Source of the DNA: an uncultured Acetatifactor sp.
GTDB taxonomy: Bacteria > Bacillota > Clostridia > Lachnospirales > Lachnospiraceae
Direction of reading: 5' to 3'
Assembly (NCBI GenBank): GCA_910585015.1
Contig: CAJUCT010000002.1
Coordinates: forward strand, 152,988-216,987
DNA: 64,000 nt
The translations under genes and the position numbers were made by a program. The notes beneath the pieces are model-generated. The model ran no database searches, was not told the DNA's origin, and was given only the letters and a program-made list of their open reading frames with translations. Positions within the stretch are counted from its first letter, which is position 1. Every line of letters begins with the position of its first letter. Positions 31,043-39,948 of the stretch are shown piece after piece.

Positions 31043-32028
31043 ATATTTTACAGGAATGCCAGGGAGCTTCCCGCATTGCCATCACCGGACACGTCCGGCC
31101 TGATGGCGACTGCGTGGGCTCCTGTCTGGCGCTTTATCAATATCTACAGAAAAAGATGCCTCAGGCCCGGGTACAGGTGTACCTGGAGCGGCCTGGGGAG
31201 ATTTATCAATGTATCAAAGGCTGTGACAAAATAGACAGCCAGTGCGAAGACACCGATCCATATGATGTTTTTTTCGTGCTGGACAGCGTTCCGGAGCGCA
31301 TGATGGAGCCTGCGAAAAAACTCTATGACATGGCCCGGAAAACCATCAATATAGATCATCACATCAGTAATGAGGGAGCCTGCGATATCTCCTGGGTAGT
31401 GCCGGATGCCAGCTCCACCGCGGAACTGATTTACGAACTTATAGACAAAGAGGCGCTGGACGCCGATCTGGCCATGGCGATTTACATAGGCATCATCCAT
31501 GACACGGGTGTGTTCCAGTACTCTAACACATCTCCAAGGACCATGGAGATCGGGGCCAATCTGATCCGCTATGGGTTTGATTTTCCCAAGCTGATTCTGG
31601 AGACTTTTTACCAGAGAACCTATCTGCAGAGCCAGGTGCTGGGCAGGGTGCTTTTGGAGAGCATCCGTTTTATGGACGGAACCTGCATTGTCAGCTGTCT
31701 GGATCGAAAGATCATGGATTTCTATGAGGTGGAACATGGGGATTTGGACGGAATTGTGAACCATTTGCGCAATATCAAGGGGATCCACTGTGCCATTTTC
31801 ATGTATCAGACAGGGGTGCTGGAGTACAAGGTGAGCCTGCGCTCCGACGAGTGGGTGGATGTGTCCAGGGTGGCGGCGTTCTTTGGCGGCGGCGGGCATA
31901 TGAGGGCCGCAGGCTGCAATATGAAAGGAACCTTCCACGACTGTGTGAACAATCTTTCCCTCCATATCAAGGAGCAGATGGAGAGCCGCCTTTCCGCCCT
32001 GGAGGGTGAAAAGACAGGGCAGGAGTGA
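31039..32028 (+). CDS. nrnA: Bifunctional oligoribonuclease/PAP phosphatase NrnA (DHH family)
   Basis: A GTG start at 31039 overlaps the rbfA stop (GTGA), a common coupling arrangement. The 329-residue product is a DHH/DHHA1 phosphoesterase with GHVRPDGDCVGS (first metal motif), FVLDSVP, the IDHH motif at about residue 108-111 and FGGGGHMRAAG in the C-terminal DHHA1 domain. NrnA degrades 2-5 nt RNA and can dephosphorylate 3'-phosphoadenosine phosphate in Bacillus. Its place between rbfA and truB is conserved in Firmicutes. Confidence 0.92.
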   Translation: MNILQECQGASRIAITGHVRPDGDCVGSCLALYQYLQKKMPQARVQVYLERPGEIYQCIKGCDKIDSQCEDTDPYDVFFVLDSVPERMMEPAKKLYDMARKTINIDHHISNEGACDISWVVPDASSTAELIYELIDKEALDADLAMAIYIGIIHDTGVFQYSNTSPRTMEIGANLIRYGFDFPKLILETFYQRTYLQSQVLGRVLLESIRFMDGTCIVSCLDRKIMDFYEVEHGDLDGIVNHLRNIKGIHCAIFMYQTGVLEYKVSLRSDEWVDVSRVAAFFGGGGHMRAAGCNMKGTFHDCVNNLSLHIKEQMESRLSALEGEKTGQE

Positions 32029-32037
32029 GGAAGGAAG

Positions 32038-32943
32038 ATGATTCATGGCATAGTGATTATTCATAAAGAAAAAGGTTTTACCTCCCACGATGTGGTGGCA
32101 AAACTCCGGGGCATCTGCGGCCAGAAAAAGATCGGACATACCGGCACTTTGGACCCGGAGGCAACGGGAGTGCTTCCCGTGTGTCTGGGCAGCGGAACCA
32201 AACTCTGCGATATGCTCACCGACAAGGACAAGGAGTATGTGACGGAACTTTTGCTGGGAGTGGAGACTGATACCCAGGATATGACAGGGACAGTGCTGGC
32301 GCGGCATCCTGTGTCGGTAAGCCAGGAGCAGGTGCGGGAGGCGGTACTGTCCTTTGGGGGCAGTTACATGCAGGTTCCGCCCATGTATTCCGCTTTGAAA
32401 ATAAACGGCAAAAAGCTCTATGAACTGGCCCGGGAGGGAAAGGAAGTGGAGCGCCGGGCCCGGGAGGTGCGAATCGAGGAGATTGAGATTTTGCAGATGC
32501 AGCTTCCGGTGGTGCGGCTGCGAGTGGTTTGCAGCAAGGGGACCTACATTCGAACCCTATGCGCGGACATCGGACAGAAGCTGGGCTGCGGCGGAGTTAT
32601 GGAGAGTCTGGTGCGCACCAGAGTGGGTAAATTTTCCCTGGAAGAGGCGCTTACGCTGGAGCAATTGCAGGAGTTAAAGGATCAGGGGCGTCTTGCGGAG
32701 GCGGTCGCACCGGTGGAGAGCGTGTTTGGCAGTTGTCCGGTGCTGCACGTGCGCCGGGATCTGGAGAAACTTTTGGACAACGGCAATCCCCTGACGGTGG
32801 AGCAGACGGCGGAGAAAGAGCGGTATGCTCCGGGGCGCTGGGTGCGGGTCTGTTGGCCGGACAACCGTTTTGCGGGCATCTATGTCTACGACGAGGGAAA
32901 GCGGCGGTATCAGCCGGTGAAGATGTTTTTGGAACAGGAATAA
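32038..32943 (+). CDS. truB: tRNA pseudouridine(55) synthase TruB
   Basis: The 301-residue protein carries the TruB signature. HGIVIIHKEKGFTSHDVV is near the start, GHTGTLDPEATGVLPVCLGS holds the catalytic aspartate (about 39), and YSALKINGKKLYELAREGKE follows. RLRVVCSKGTYIRTLCADIG and a C-terminal PUA-like segment complete it. It makes the universal pseudouridine in the T-loop of tRNAs. The start lies 10 nt after nrnA behind GAGGAAGG. A family A repeat follows the stop codon. Confidence 0.95.
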   Translation: MIHGIVIIHKEKGFTSHDVVAKLRGICGQKKIGHTGTLDPEATGVLPVCLGSGTKLCDMLTDKDKEYVTELLLGVETDTQDMTGTVLARHPVSVSQEQVREAVLSFGGSYMQVPPMYSALKINGKKLYELAREGKEVERRAREVRIEEIEILQMQLPVVRLRVVCSKGTYIRTLCADIGQKLGCGGVMESLVRTRVGKFSLEEALTLEQLQELKDQGRLAEAVAPVESVFGSCPVLHVRRDLEKLLDNGNPLTVEQTAEKERYAPGRWVRVCWPDNRFAGIYVYDEGKRRYQPVKMFLEQE

Positions 32944-32954
32944 AATGAGGAAAG

Positions 32955-33026
32955 TTTGGAACTAACGTTCCAAATACTGATTGGTGCAATATCGCAGGCA
33001 AAGCCAGCGATATGCATGTAGAGGAA
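32955..33026 (+). repeat. Family A two-hairpin repeat between truB and ribF
   Basis: Hairpin 1 is TTTGGAAC-TAAC-GTTCCAAA (32955-32974) and hairpin 2 TATCGCAGGC-AAA-GCCAGCGATA (32990-33012, one mismatch). The tail ATGCATGTAGAGGAAAG gives the ribF ribosome binding site. It is followed by TTTGGAAGT, the start of another unit, which runs into the ribF ATG. Confidence 0.78.
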
Positions 33027-33037
33027 AGTTTGGAAGT

Positions 33038-34012
33038 ATGGAAATCATAGAGAGTTCTTTGGATTTTCAACTGAACATTGATACGGCAGTGGCAATGGGT
33101 AAGTTTGACGGTCTTCATATAGGGCACCGGGAACTTCTGAGTCATGTGCTTGCGCAGAAGGACAGGGGGCTTGTCCCTTGTGTGTTCACATTTTCTCCGT
33201 CTCCCGCAGTGCTTTTCGGCCTTTCCGATGGCAGGGAACTGATGACAAAGTGGGAAAAGCGGCGGGCTTTTGAAGAGATGGGCGTAGAGTTTTTGATTGA
33301 GTTTCCTCTGACCAGGGAATCCGCCGCCATGGCGCCTGAGGATTTTGTGGAGAGAATCCTTGTAAAGCAAATGAGGACCCGCTATGTGGCGGCTGGAGAG
33401 GACGTTTCCTTCGGGCGGCGGGGAGCCGGAGACGCGGCTTTGCTGCGCGGGCTGGGGGAGCGGTATGGCTATGAGGTGCAGACCATAGAAAAGCTGAAAC
33501 TTCACGGGCAAGAGGTCAGTTCTACTTACCTGCGCAGCCGGGTGGAGGCCGGGCATATGGAGGAGGCGGCCCAGCTTATGGGGGATTTCTACACCATAAG
33601 AGGCAGGGTGTGCCATGGGGCCGGGCTGGGGCACGTTCTGGGAATGCCTACGGCGAATTTGCAGCCCTCTGAAGACAAATTGCTGCCGCCTTTCGGCGTA
33701 TATTTTTCCAGAGTACTCTTTAGGGATTGCTGGTATGCCTCCATCAGCAATATCGGATGCAAGCCCACTGTGACAGACCAGGGACGGCCCGGGGTGGAGA
33801 CATATATATATGACTTTGACGAGATGATTTATGGAGCAGGAATTGAAGTGCAGCTTTTGTCTTTCCACAGACCGGAGCAGCGCTTTTCCTCGGTTGCTGC
33901 CTTGAAAGGGCAATTGCGGGAGGACTTGGCGGCCGGAAGAGAATACGGCTGCAGACATGGGCTGAAGGGGGCTGTTTTGGAAAAATATGACAGCTTTGTG
34001 AATTGGCTGTGA
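33038..34012 (+). CDS. ribF: Bifunctional riboflavin kinase/FAD synthetase
   Basis: ATG 33038 follows GAGGAAAG; the upstream ORF codons are repeat sequence. The 324-residue protein has the N-terminal nucleotidyltransferase motif AMGKFDGLHIGHRELL, VCHGAGLGHVLGMPTANL of the C-terminal flavokinase domain, and GVYFSRV with NIGCKPTV. It turns riboflavin to FMN and FMN to FAD. It is the last gene of the infB operon, as in many Firmicutes. The sequence around its start codon is derived from a family A repeat. Confidence 0.94.
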   Translation: MEIIESSLDFQLNIDTAVAMGKFDGLHIGHRELLSHVLAQKDRGLVPCVFTFSPSPAVLFGLSDGRELMTKWEKRRAFEEMGVEFLIEFPLTRESAAMAPEDFVERILVKQMRTRYVAAGEDVSFGRRGAGDAALLRGLGERYGYEVQTIEKLKLHGQEVSSTYLRSRVEAGHMEEAAQLMGDFYTIRGRVCHGAGLGHVLGMPTANLQPSEDKLLPPFGVYFSRVLFRDCWYASISNIGCKPTVTDQGRPGVETYIYDFDEMIYGAGIEVQLLSFHRPEQRFSSVAALKGQLREDLAAGREYGCRHGLKGAVLEKYDSFVNWL

Positions 34013-34043
34013 AAAAAATGTGAAATATTTGTAAAATTATATA

Positions 34044-34072
34044 TTGCCAGCATGGCTTTTTTCCCTTAAAAT
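34044..34072 (+). promoter_or_regulatory. Promoter of the Na/Pi symporter gene
   Basis: TTGCCA (34044-34049), 17 bp, TAAAAT (34067-34072), 139 bp before the start codon. Confidence 0.45.
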
Positions 34073-34210
34073 ATAGAAGTGTGTGTAGAACGTATACTAA
34101 CGAACGCTAAGATTTTCCAATAACTGCGCGCCCCATGTTACATATTAGGACATACAGGAAGTAAAATCTCACCGATTACGAGTATAGTTACGAATGAAGG
34201 GAATAAACGC

Positions 34211-35842
34211 ATGAATGTACGCATCTTACTATCCTTGGCCGGCGGCCTTGGACTTTTCCTGTTCGGCATGGACCTGATGAGCGATTCCATCGAGAAGGTG
34301 GCGGGTGCCAGGCTGCGTCGAATACTGGAGATATTCACCACCAACCGCTTTACAGGTATGCTGGTGGGTATTGTATTTACCGGGATTATCCAGTCCTCCT
34401 CGGCCTGCACGGCCATGGTGGTCAGTTTTGTCAATTCCGGGCTTATGAATCTATACCAGGCAGCGGGAGTTATCTTTGGAGCCAATATCGGTACTACCAT
34501 CACTTCCCAGCTGGTATCTTTTAATCTGTCAGCTGTTGCGCCGGTGTTTTTACTGTGCGGTGTGCTGGTCATGATGTTCAGCAAAAAGGAAAAAGTGAAA
34601 AAATTTGCAGAGGTGATCGTGGGCTTCGGTATCCTGTTCACCGGCTTAAACACCATGTCAAACGGTATGGCGGAGATGAAGAATGTGCCGGAGGTGGTGG
34701 ATCTGCTCAAGTCTTTGAACAATCCCCTGCTGGCAACGGTGGTGGGCACCGTGCTGACAGCGGTGATCCAGAGTTCTTCCGTGACGGTCAGCATCGTGCT
34801 GCTTTTGGCCAATCAGGGGTTTCTGGATCTGGGGATCTGCCTGTATATTATCTTGGGCTGTAATATCGGCGCCTGTGCTACGGCGCTGATCGCCTCCCTG
34901 CCCGGCAAAAAGGACGCCAAGAGAGCGGCGCTGATCCATTTTTGGTTTAATGTGATCGGGACGCTGCTCATCTATGTGATCCTCTTTGCCGCCAAAGAGC
35001 CGATTATCCGTCTGATTCAGTCCGTCTCCGCGGACAACGGCAGGTTTGTGGCCAATGCCCATACGATCATCAAGATATTCCAGGTGGTTGTCCTGTTCCC
35101 CTTCTCCGGGGCCATTGTAAAGCTGGCCAGCATCACCGTGCCGGGAGAGGACAGGAAAGTGGGCTACCGGGAGAGTTACCAGCTGAAATATATCGGGGAA
35201 AAAGTGGTTTTCAACCCCGCCACGGCGGTGGTTGAAGTCATCAAGGAACTGGACCGCATGGCATCTCTGGCCAGCGAAAACCTTAACCGTGCCATGAACG
35301 CCCTTATCACACTGGACGAGGAGGATATCCAGGAAGTCTATGAGGTGGAGAAGAATATCAACTTTCTGAACCATGCCATTACCAACTACCTGGTTAAGAT
35401 CAACCAGACCACTCTGCCCATTGAGGACTTGAAGAGCCTGGGCGCCCTTTTTCATGTGGTCAATGATATCGAGCGGATCGGCGATCATGCGGAGAATGTG
35501 GCGGATGCGGCCAGGCAGCGCCGGGACGGCAATCTTAGCATCAGCAAGGAAGCCCAGAGGGAGTTGGGGGAACTGTTGGATATGGTCAACACCATCTTTC
35601 AGTATGCCATTGAGATGTTCGCCAAGAGCGATGACCGCCATATGAATGACGTGATGCTTCTGGAGGACAAGGTGGACAACAAGGAGAGGGAGCTGCAGCA
35701 GCGCCATGTGGAGCGTCTGGCCCGGGGTGAGTGTACTCCTGAGGCCGGCATGATTTTTTCCGATATTATCTCCGGCCTGGAGAGAGTGGCGGACCATGCC
35801 ACCAACATTGCGTTTGCGATTCGGGATGAGGATGGAGTCTGA
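34211..35842 (+). CDS. Na/Pi cotransporter family protein with PhoU-like C-terminal domain
   Basis: The 543-residue product starts MNVRILLSLAGGLGLFLFGM and contains two inverted Na/Pi cotransporter repeats with the family motifs TGIIQSSSACTAMVV and TAVIQSSSVTVSIVL (the QSSS signatures). About eight membrane helices end near residue 310. The last 200 residues are helical and PhoU-like (FHVVNDIERIGDHAENVADA; ISGLERVADHATNIAFAIRD). It probably takes up or exports phosphate with sodium, and the PhoU-like part may regulate it. It appears monocistronic. Confidence 0.9.
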   Translation: MNVRILLSLAGGLGLFLFGMDLMSDSIEKVAGARLRRILEIFTTNRFTGMLVGIVFTGIIQSSSACTAMVVSFVNSGLMNLYQAAGVIFGANIGTTITSQLVSFNLSAVAPVFLLCGVLVMMFSKKEKVKKFAEVIVGFGILFTGLNTMSNGMAEMKNVPEVVDLLKSLNNPLLATVVGTVLTAVIQSSSVTVSIVLLLANQGFLDLGICLYIILGCNIGACATALIASLPGKKDAKRAALIHFWFNVIGTLLIYVILFAAKEPIIRLIQSVSADNGRFVANAHTIIKIFQVVVLFPFSGAIVKLASITVPGEDRKVGYRESYQLKYIGEKVVFNPATAVVEVIKELDRMASLASENLNRAMNALITLDEEDIQEVYEVEKNINFLNHAITNYLVKINQTTLPIEDLKSLGALFHVVNDIERIGDHAENVADAARQRRDGNLSISKEAQRELGELLDMVNTIFQYAIEMFAKSDDRHMNDVMLLEDKVDNKERELQQRHVERLARGECTPEAGMIFSDIISGLERVADHATNIAFAIRDEDGV

Positions 35843-35890
35843 CGCCGGGACTTCCGTTAACAGGAAAAACAAGGAAATATGTAGAAACTA

Positions 35891-35956
35891 TTGACAAACA
35901 GGCAGAGATGTGGTTATAATTCATATCAGTTAATAAATTTGTAACAAAATTGTAAC
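35891..35956 (+). promoter_or_regulatory. Promoter and WalR-like box of the NlpC/P60 hydrolase gene
   Basis: TTGACA (35891-35896), an 18-bp spacer and TATAAT (35915-35920) form a strong promoter. TGTAAC-AAAAT-TGTAAC at 35940-35956 matches the WalR consensus of two TGTWAH half-sites separated by 5 bp. It lies about 20 bp after the -10, where a bound regulator would block transcription. A 7-bp hairpin, GGTATGA/TCATACC (35967-35992), follows in the leader of about 195 nt. Confidence 0.5.
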
Positions 35957-36121
35957 GATTGTGACTGGTATGACGGGAAGAGGTTTCATACCGACAGGGT
36001 GTGGAATCTCTTTTATTCTCAAGAGCAATGGAATTTGCTGCAATGTCCTTGGCAGTTTTCGCTCATGAGTCGGGTTATTTGGCAAGTTTTTGTGACCGTC
36101 AGGATAAAATACGGAGGTAAT

Positions 36122-37171
36122 ATGAAGAGAGGAAAAAATATTGCACTGAAAACCATCAGCACCTGTGTGGCGGCCTGCCTGCTACTGCCTCTGAATGCCC
36201 AGGCGGCGGAGAACGGCGGCGCGAAGGGTGTGCTGCAGCAGGCGGGCATTGCGTCCGTGATGGATGTGTCCCTCACAGAGGAGGAATACATAGAGGCGGC
36301 TCAGGAAGCGCAGGGAGCGTCCTGGGGATATACGAATATCGGTATTGCCGAGGTGGAATCGGGTAACCTGAATGTTCGTGCCGAGGCTACCACCAGCGGT
36401 AAGGTGGTGGGAAAGATGCCCAAGGGATCGGCTTGCGAGGTGCTGGAGAATTTTCCTGAGATCGGCTGGGCCTATATCAAGTCCGGCGAGGTGGAGGGCT
36501 ATGTGAGCACGGAATTTCTGTTGATGGGCCCGGATGCCAAGCTGCGTGCCAACGAACTTGTGAGGACAGTGGTGGTGGCGGACACGGACGGTCTGCGAGT
36601 GCGGGACGAGGCCAGCACGGACGGCGCAGTATTCACGCAGGTGCCCCAGGGAGAAGAACTGGACTATGTGAACACACTGGATGGCTGGTATGAGGTGAAT
36701 ATAGACGGTGACAATGTCTTTATATCGGCGGAATACTCACATGTGGAGGAACGTCTGGACACGGCCATTACCATGGCGGAACTGCTGTATGGACAAGGTA
36801 TCTCCGACCTCCGGGTGGATCTGGTGGAGTATGCCAAGCAGTTTTTGGGCAACCCTTATGTGTGGGGCGGTACCAGCCTGACCAAGGGCGCCGACTGCTC
36901 CGGTTTCGTGTTGAGCGTGTACAAGAATTTCGGCATCACTTTAAGCCATAGTTCACGGGCCCAGGCAGGCGAGGGAACCAAGATTTCCTATTCCGAGATA
37001 CAGCCCGGCGATCTGGTGTTCTACGCGAACAGCAGCGGCACCATCAACCATGTGGCAATCTATATCGGAGGCGGTAAGGTCATCAGTGCCAGCAACCCTA
37101 CCAGCGGCATCCGGATCAACAAATACAATTACCGCACTCCGGTGAGATATGTGCGGATACTGGCGGAATAG
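36122..37171 (+). CDS. Secreted NlpC/P60 (C40) peptidoglycan endopeptidase with SH3 domains
   Basis: ATG 36122 follows ACGGAGG; codons upstream of it in the longer ORF are leader. The 349-residue protein has a signal peptide (KTISTCVAACLLLPLNAQAA) and a first bacterial SH3 domain (SGNLNVRAEATTSGKVVGKM). A second SH3 domain follows (TDGLRVRDEASTDGAVFTQV). The C-terminal NlpC/P60 domain has catalytic Cys in GADCSGFVLS and His in INHVAIYIGGG. It should cleave stem peptides in cell-wall remodelling. A WalR-like box near its promoter fits control by a cell-wall stress system. Confidence 0.93.
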   Translation: MKRGKNIALKTISTCVAACLLLPLNAQAAENGGAKGVLQQAGIASVMDVSLTEEEYIEAAQEAQGASWGYTNIGIAEVESGNLNVRAEATTSGKVVGKMPKGSACEVLENFPEIGWAYIKSGEVEGYVSTEFLLMGPDAKLRANELVRTVVVADTDGLRVRDEASTDGAVFTQVPQGEELDYVNTLDGWYEVNIDGDNVFISAEYSHVEERLDTAITMAELLYGQGISDLRVDLVEYAKQFLGNPYVWGGTSLTKGADCSGFVLSVYKNFGITLSHSSRAQAGEGTKISYSEIQPGDLVFYANSSGTINHVAIYIGGGKVISASNPTSGIRINKYNYRTPVRYVRILAE

Positions 37172-37259
37172 GGGCAATATATTCCCCGGGCAATATATCC
37201 CCGGATATATATGCTGCCTGGGGATATTCTGAACTGGGATAATATCAGAAAATTTGTTG

Positions 37260-37288
37260 TTTACAAACGCCGGAAGATGTGGTATTCT
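37260..37288 (+). promoter_or_regulatory. Promoter of rpsO
   Basis: TTTACA (37260-37265), 17 bp, TATTCT (37283-37288). The 88-nt leader up to the start codon is GC-rich (GCCGACGCTC, GGGACGCTCC, ACCCGG) and could fold as an S15 autoregulatory leader, which was not confirmed. Confidence 0.5.
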
Positions 37289-37382
37289 TAATCGGTATGA
37301 GTTCGCCGACGCTCAGATACGGGACGCTCCGACCCGGTCTTGGTGTACGGTGGGTACAATCAAAAATATGGAGGAAGAGAAC

Positions 37383-37649
37383 ATGATTTCTAAGGAAAAA
37401 AAGACCGCTATTATCAATGAGTACGCAAGGACACCCGGTGACACAGGTTCACCTGAGGTTCAGATTGCAGTGCTGACCGAGAGGATCAAGGAGTTGACCG
37501 AGCACATGAAGGCTAACCCCAAGGATCATCACTCCAACCGCGGCTTACTGAAGCTGGTTGGTCAGAGGCGTGGTCTGCTTGCTTATTTAAAGAGCAAGGA
37601 CATCGAGAGATATCGTGAACTGATCGAGAAGTTAGGTCTGAGAAAGTAA
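37383..37649 (+). CDS. rpsO: 30S ribosomal protein S15
   Basis: ATG 37383 follows GGAGGAAG; the longer upstream ORF is leader. The 88-residue protein is standard length and contains the S15 blocks YARTPGDTGSPEVQIAVLTE, NPKDHHSNRGLLKLVGQRRG and YLKSKDIERYRELIEKLGLR. It binds the three-way junction of 16S rRNA early in 30S assembly. It is followed by its own terminator and then pnp, the conserved rpsO-pnp order. Confidence 0.96.
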   Translation: MISKEKKTAIINEYARTPGDTGSPEVQIAVLTERIKELTEHMKANPKDHHSNRGLLKLVGQRRGLLAYLKSKDIERYRELIEKLGLRK

Positions 37650-37658
37650 GACTTTGGG

Positions 37659-37697
37659 AAGGCGGAGCGGCAGCCGGATACGGCACTCCGCCTTTTT
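37659..37697 (+). terminator. Terminator between rpsO and pnp
   Basis: AAGGCGGAG pairs with CTCCGCC and the transcript ends in TTTTT (37693-37697). Confidence 0.8.
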
Positions 37698-37710
37698 ACC
37701 ATAGCGCAAA

Positions 37711-37760
37711 CTACTGATTAGTGCAATATCGCGGGTGTATCTGCGATATGCGGAAAGAGG
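37711..37760 (+). repeat. Family A repeat supplying the pnp RBS
   Basis: CTACTGATTAGTGCAA leads to the stem TATCGCGGGT/ATCTGCGATA (37727-37748), then TGCGGAAAGAGG. Hairpin 1 is reduced to GCGCAAA. The tail is the pnp Shine-Dalgarno sequence, 5 nt before the ATG. Confidence 0.72.
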
Positions 37761-37765
37761 GTAAT

Positions 37766-39856
37766 ATGTATAATTCTTATTCAATGGAACTGGCCGGGCG
37801 CACTCTGACCGTGGATATCAACAGAGTGGGCAAACAGGCTAACGGCTGTGCTTTCATGCATTATGGTGAGACCACGGTGCTGAGTACTGCCACGGCATCC
37901 GAAAAGCCCAGGGAGGGTATTGACTTTTTCCCACTGAGTGTGGAATTTGAGGAGAAACTGTATTCTGTGGGCAAGATCCCCGGAGGATTTAACAAGAGGG
38001 AGGGCAAGGCCAGTGAGAATGCGGTGCTGACCAGCCGTGTGATAGACAGACCCATGCGGCCCCTTTTCCCCAAGGATTACCGCAACGATGTAACCTTGAA
38101 CAATATGGTGATGAGCGTGGATCCCGAGTGCCGTCCGGAACTGGTGGCCATGCTGGGCGCAGCCATCGCGACCAGTATCTCGGACATCCCCTTTGACGGT
38201 CCCTGCGCCATGACCCAGGTGGGCATGATCGACGGGGAGTTCATTATCAACCCTTCCCAGGAGCAGTGGAAGAAGGGCGATTTGAACCTGACCGTGGCAT
38301 CCACCCGCGAGAAGGTGATTATGATCGAGGCAGGCGCCAACGAGATACCTGAGGCGAAGATGATCGAGGCTATCTACAAGGCTCATGAGGTCAACCAGAC
38401 CATTATCGCCTTCATCGACAAGATTGTGGCAGAGGTGGGCAAGCCCAAGCATACCTATACCAGCTGCGCAATTCCCCAGGAAATGTTTGATGAGATCATG
38501 AAGATTGCCACTCCTGAGGAGATGGAGGTGGCTGTGTTCACTGATGACAAGCAGACCCGCGAGGAGAATATCCGCCAGATCACTGCCAGGCTGGAGGAGG
38601 CGTTTGCCGAGAACGAAGAGTGGCTGGCAGTTCTGGGTGAGGCTGTGTACCAGTATGAGAAGAAGACCGTGCGCAAGATGATTCTGAAGGATCACAAGCG
38701 TCCCGACGGCCGGGAGATCACACAGATCCGTCCTCTGGCGGCGGAGGTTGACCTGATCCCCAGAGTGCATGGCTCTGCCATGTTCACCCGCGGACAGACC
38801 CAGATTTGTAATGTTTGTACTTTGGCTCCCCTTTCCGAGCAGCAGAAGCTGGACGGGCTGGACGAGAACGAAGTGAGCAAGAGATATATGCATCACTACA
38901 ATTTCCCTTCCTACTCCGTGGGCGAGACCAAGCCCTCCAGAGGTCCGGGACGTCGGGAAATCGGCCATGGCGCGCTGGCGGAGAGGGCTTTGATTCCTGT
39001 GCTGCCCAGCGAGGAGGAGTTCCCCTACACTATCCGCACGGTATCCGAGACCTTTGAGAGCAACGGCTCCACCTCCATGGCTTCCACCTGCGCATCTTGT
39101 ATGTCCCTGATGGCGGCAGGCGTACCCATCAAGAAGATGGTAGCCGGTATTTCCTGCGGTCTGGTGACCGGCGAGACCGATGACGATTTCGTGCTGCTCA
39201 CGGATATTCAGGGGTTGGAGGATTTCTTCGGCGATATGGATTTCAAGGTGACAGGTACCACAGAGGGGATAACCGCCATCCAGATGGATATCAAGATCCA
39301 TGGCTTGACCAGGCCCATTGTGGAGGGCGCTATCGCCCGCTGCCGTGAGGCCAGACTGTTCATCATGGATAATTGTATGAAGCCCGCCATCTCCGCGCCT
39401 CGTCCCCAGGTCGGACCCTATGCCCCCAAGATCATTTCCATCCAGATCGATCCGGAGAAGATCGGTGATGTGGTGGGCCAGAGAGGCAAGACCATCAATG
39501 AGATCATTGCCCGTACCGGCGTGAAGATCGATATCACTGATGATGGCAAGGTATCTGTATGCGGAACTGACAGGGAGATGATGGACAAGGCTGTGGAAAT
39601 GATCAAGATGATCACCACGGACTTTGAGGAAGGCCAGATCTTCAAGGGCAAGGTAGTCAGCATCAAGGAATTTGGCGCGTTCATCGAGTTCGCTCCCGGC
39701 AAGGAGGGCATGGTTCATATCTCCAAGATTGCCAAAGAGAGAATCAATCGTGTGGAGGATGTGCTGACTTTGGGCGATGTGGTTACCGTGGTATGTCTGG
39801 GCAAGGACAAAATGGGACGTATCAGCTTTTCTATGAAGGATGTAGCACAGGCTTAA
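37766..39856 (+). CDS. pnp: Polyribonucleotide nucleotidyltransferase (PNPase)
   Basis: ATG 37766 is chosen because GGAAAGAGG lies 5 nt upstream; earlier codons are repeat sequence. The 696-residue enzyme has two RNase PH domains. The second carries RPDGREITQIRPLAAEVDLI and SNGSTSMASTCASCMSLMAA (phosphate and catalytic sites). A KH domain (GDVVGQRGKTINEIIARTGV) and an S1 domain (FKGKVVSIKEFGAFIEFAPG) follow. It degrades RNA 3' to 5' using phosphate. It follows rpsO and its terminator, so translation from its own repeat-derived leader or read-through is likely. Confidence 0.96.
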   Translation: MYNSYSMELAGRTLTVDINRVGKQANGCAFMHYGETTVLSTATASEKPREGIDFFPLSVEFEEKLYSVGKIPGGFNKREGKASENAVLTSRVIDRPMRPLFPKDYRNDVTLNNMVMSVDPECRPELVAMLGAAIATSISDIPFDGPCAMTQVGMIDGEFIINPSQEQWKKGDLNLTVASTREKVIMIEAGANEIPEAKMIEAIYKAHEVNQTIIAFIDKIVAEVGKPKHTYTSCAIPQEMFDEIMKIATPEEMEVAVFTDDKQTREENIRQITARLEEAFAENEEWLAVLGEAVYQYEKKTVRKMILKDHKRPDGREITQIRPLAAEVDLIPRVHGSAMFTRGQTQICNVCTLAPLSEQQKLDGLDENEVSKRYMHHYNFPSYSVGETKPSRGPGRREIGHGALAERALIPVLPSEEEFPYTIRTVSETFESNGSTSMASTCASCMSLMAAGVPIKKMVAGISCGLVTGETDDDFVLLTDIQGLEDFFGDMDFKVTGTTEGITAIQMDIKIHGLTRPIVEGAIARCREARLFIMDNCMKPAISAPRPQVGPYAPKIISIQIDPEKIGDVVGQRGKTINEIIARTGVKIDITDDGKVSVCGTDREMMDKAVEMIKMITTDFEEGQIFKGKVVSIKEFGAFIEFAPGKEGMVHISKIAKERINRVEDVLTLGDVVTVVCLGKDKMGRISFSMKDVAQA

Positions 39857-39873
39857 TCGCATAAGGAAGGTAT

Positions 39874-39909
39874 GCGCCACTATCGACAAACCGGGTAGTG
39901 GCGCTTTTT
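39874..39909 (+). terminator. Terminator of pnp
   Basis: GCGCCACTA and TAGTGGCGC form a perfect 9-bp stem followed by TTTTT. Confidence 0.85.
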
Positions 39910-39948
39910 ATGCTTTCTTTAGAATTATTTAGAAAGAAAACATTGTAT

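Noticed and set aside
35940..36121. The long leader of the NlpC/P60 gene as a c-di-AMP (ydaO) riboswitch, a common regulator of such hydrolases.
   Set aside because: The conserved core blocks of that riboswitch were not found; only a loosely similar GGGTGTGGAATC is present.
37289..37382. The rpsO leader as an S15-binding autoregulatory RNA.
   Set aside because: It is GC-rich and plausible, but I could not identify a known S15 leader fold. It is mentioned only with the promoter.
37781..39889. A 702-codon minus-strand ORF opposite pnp and similar long antisense ORFs opposite infB and the ABC exporter at 14872.
   Set aside because: They mirror the codon structure of strong plus-strand genes, have His/Leu-rich composition and lack ribosome binding sites.
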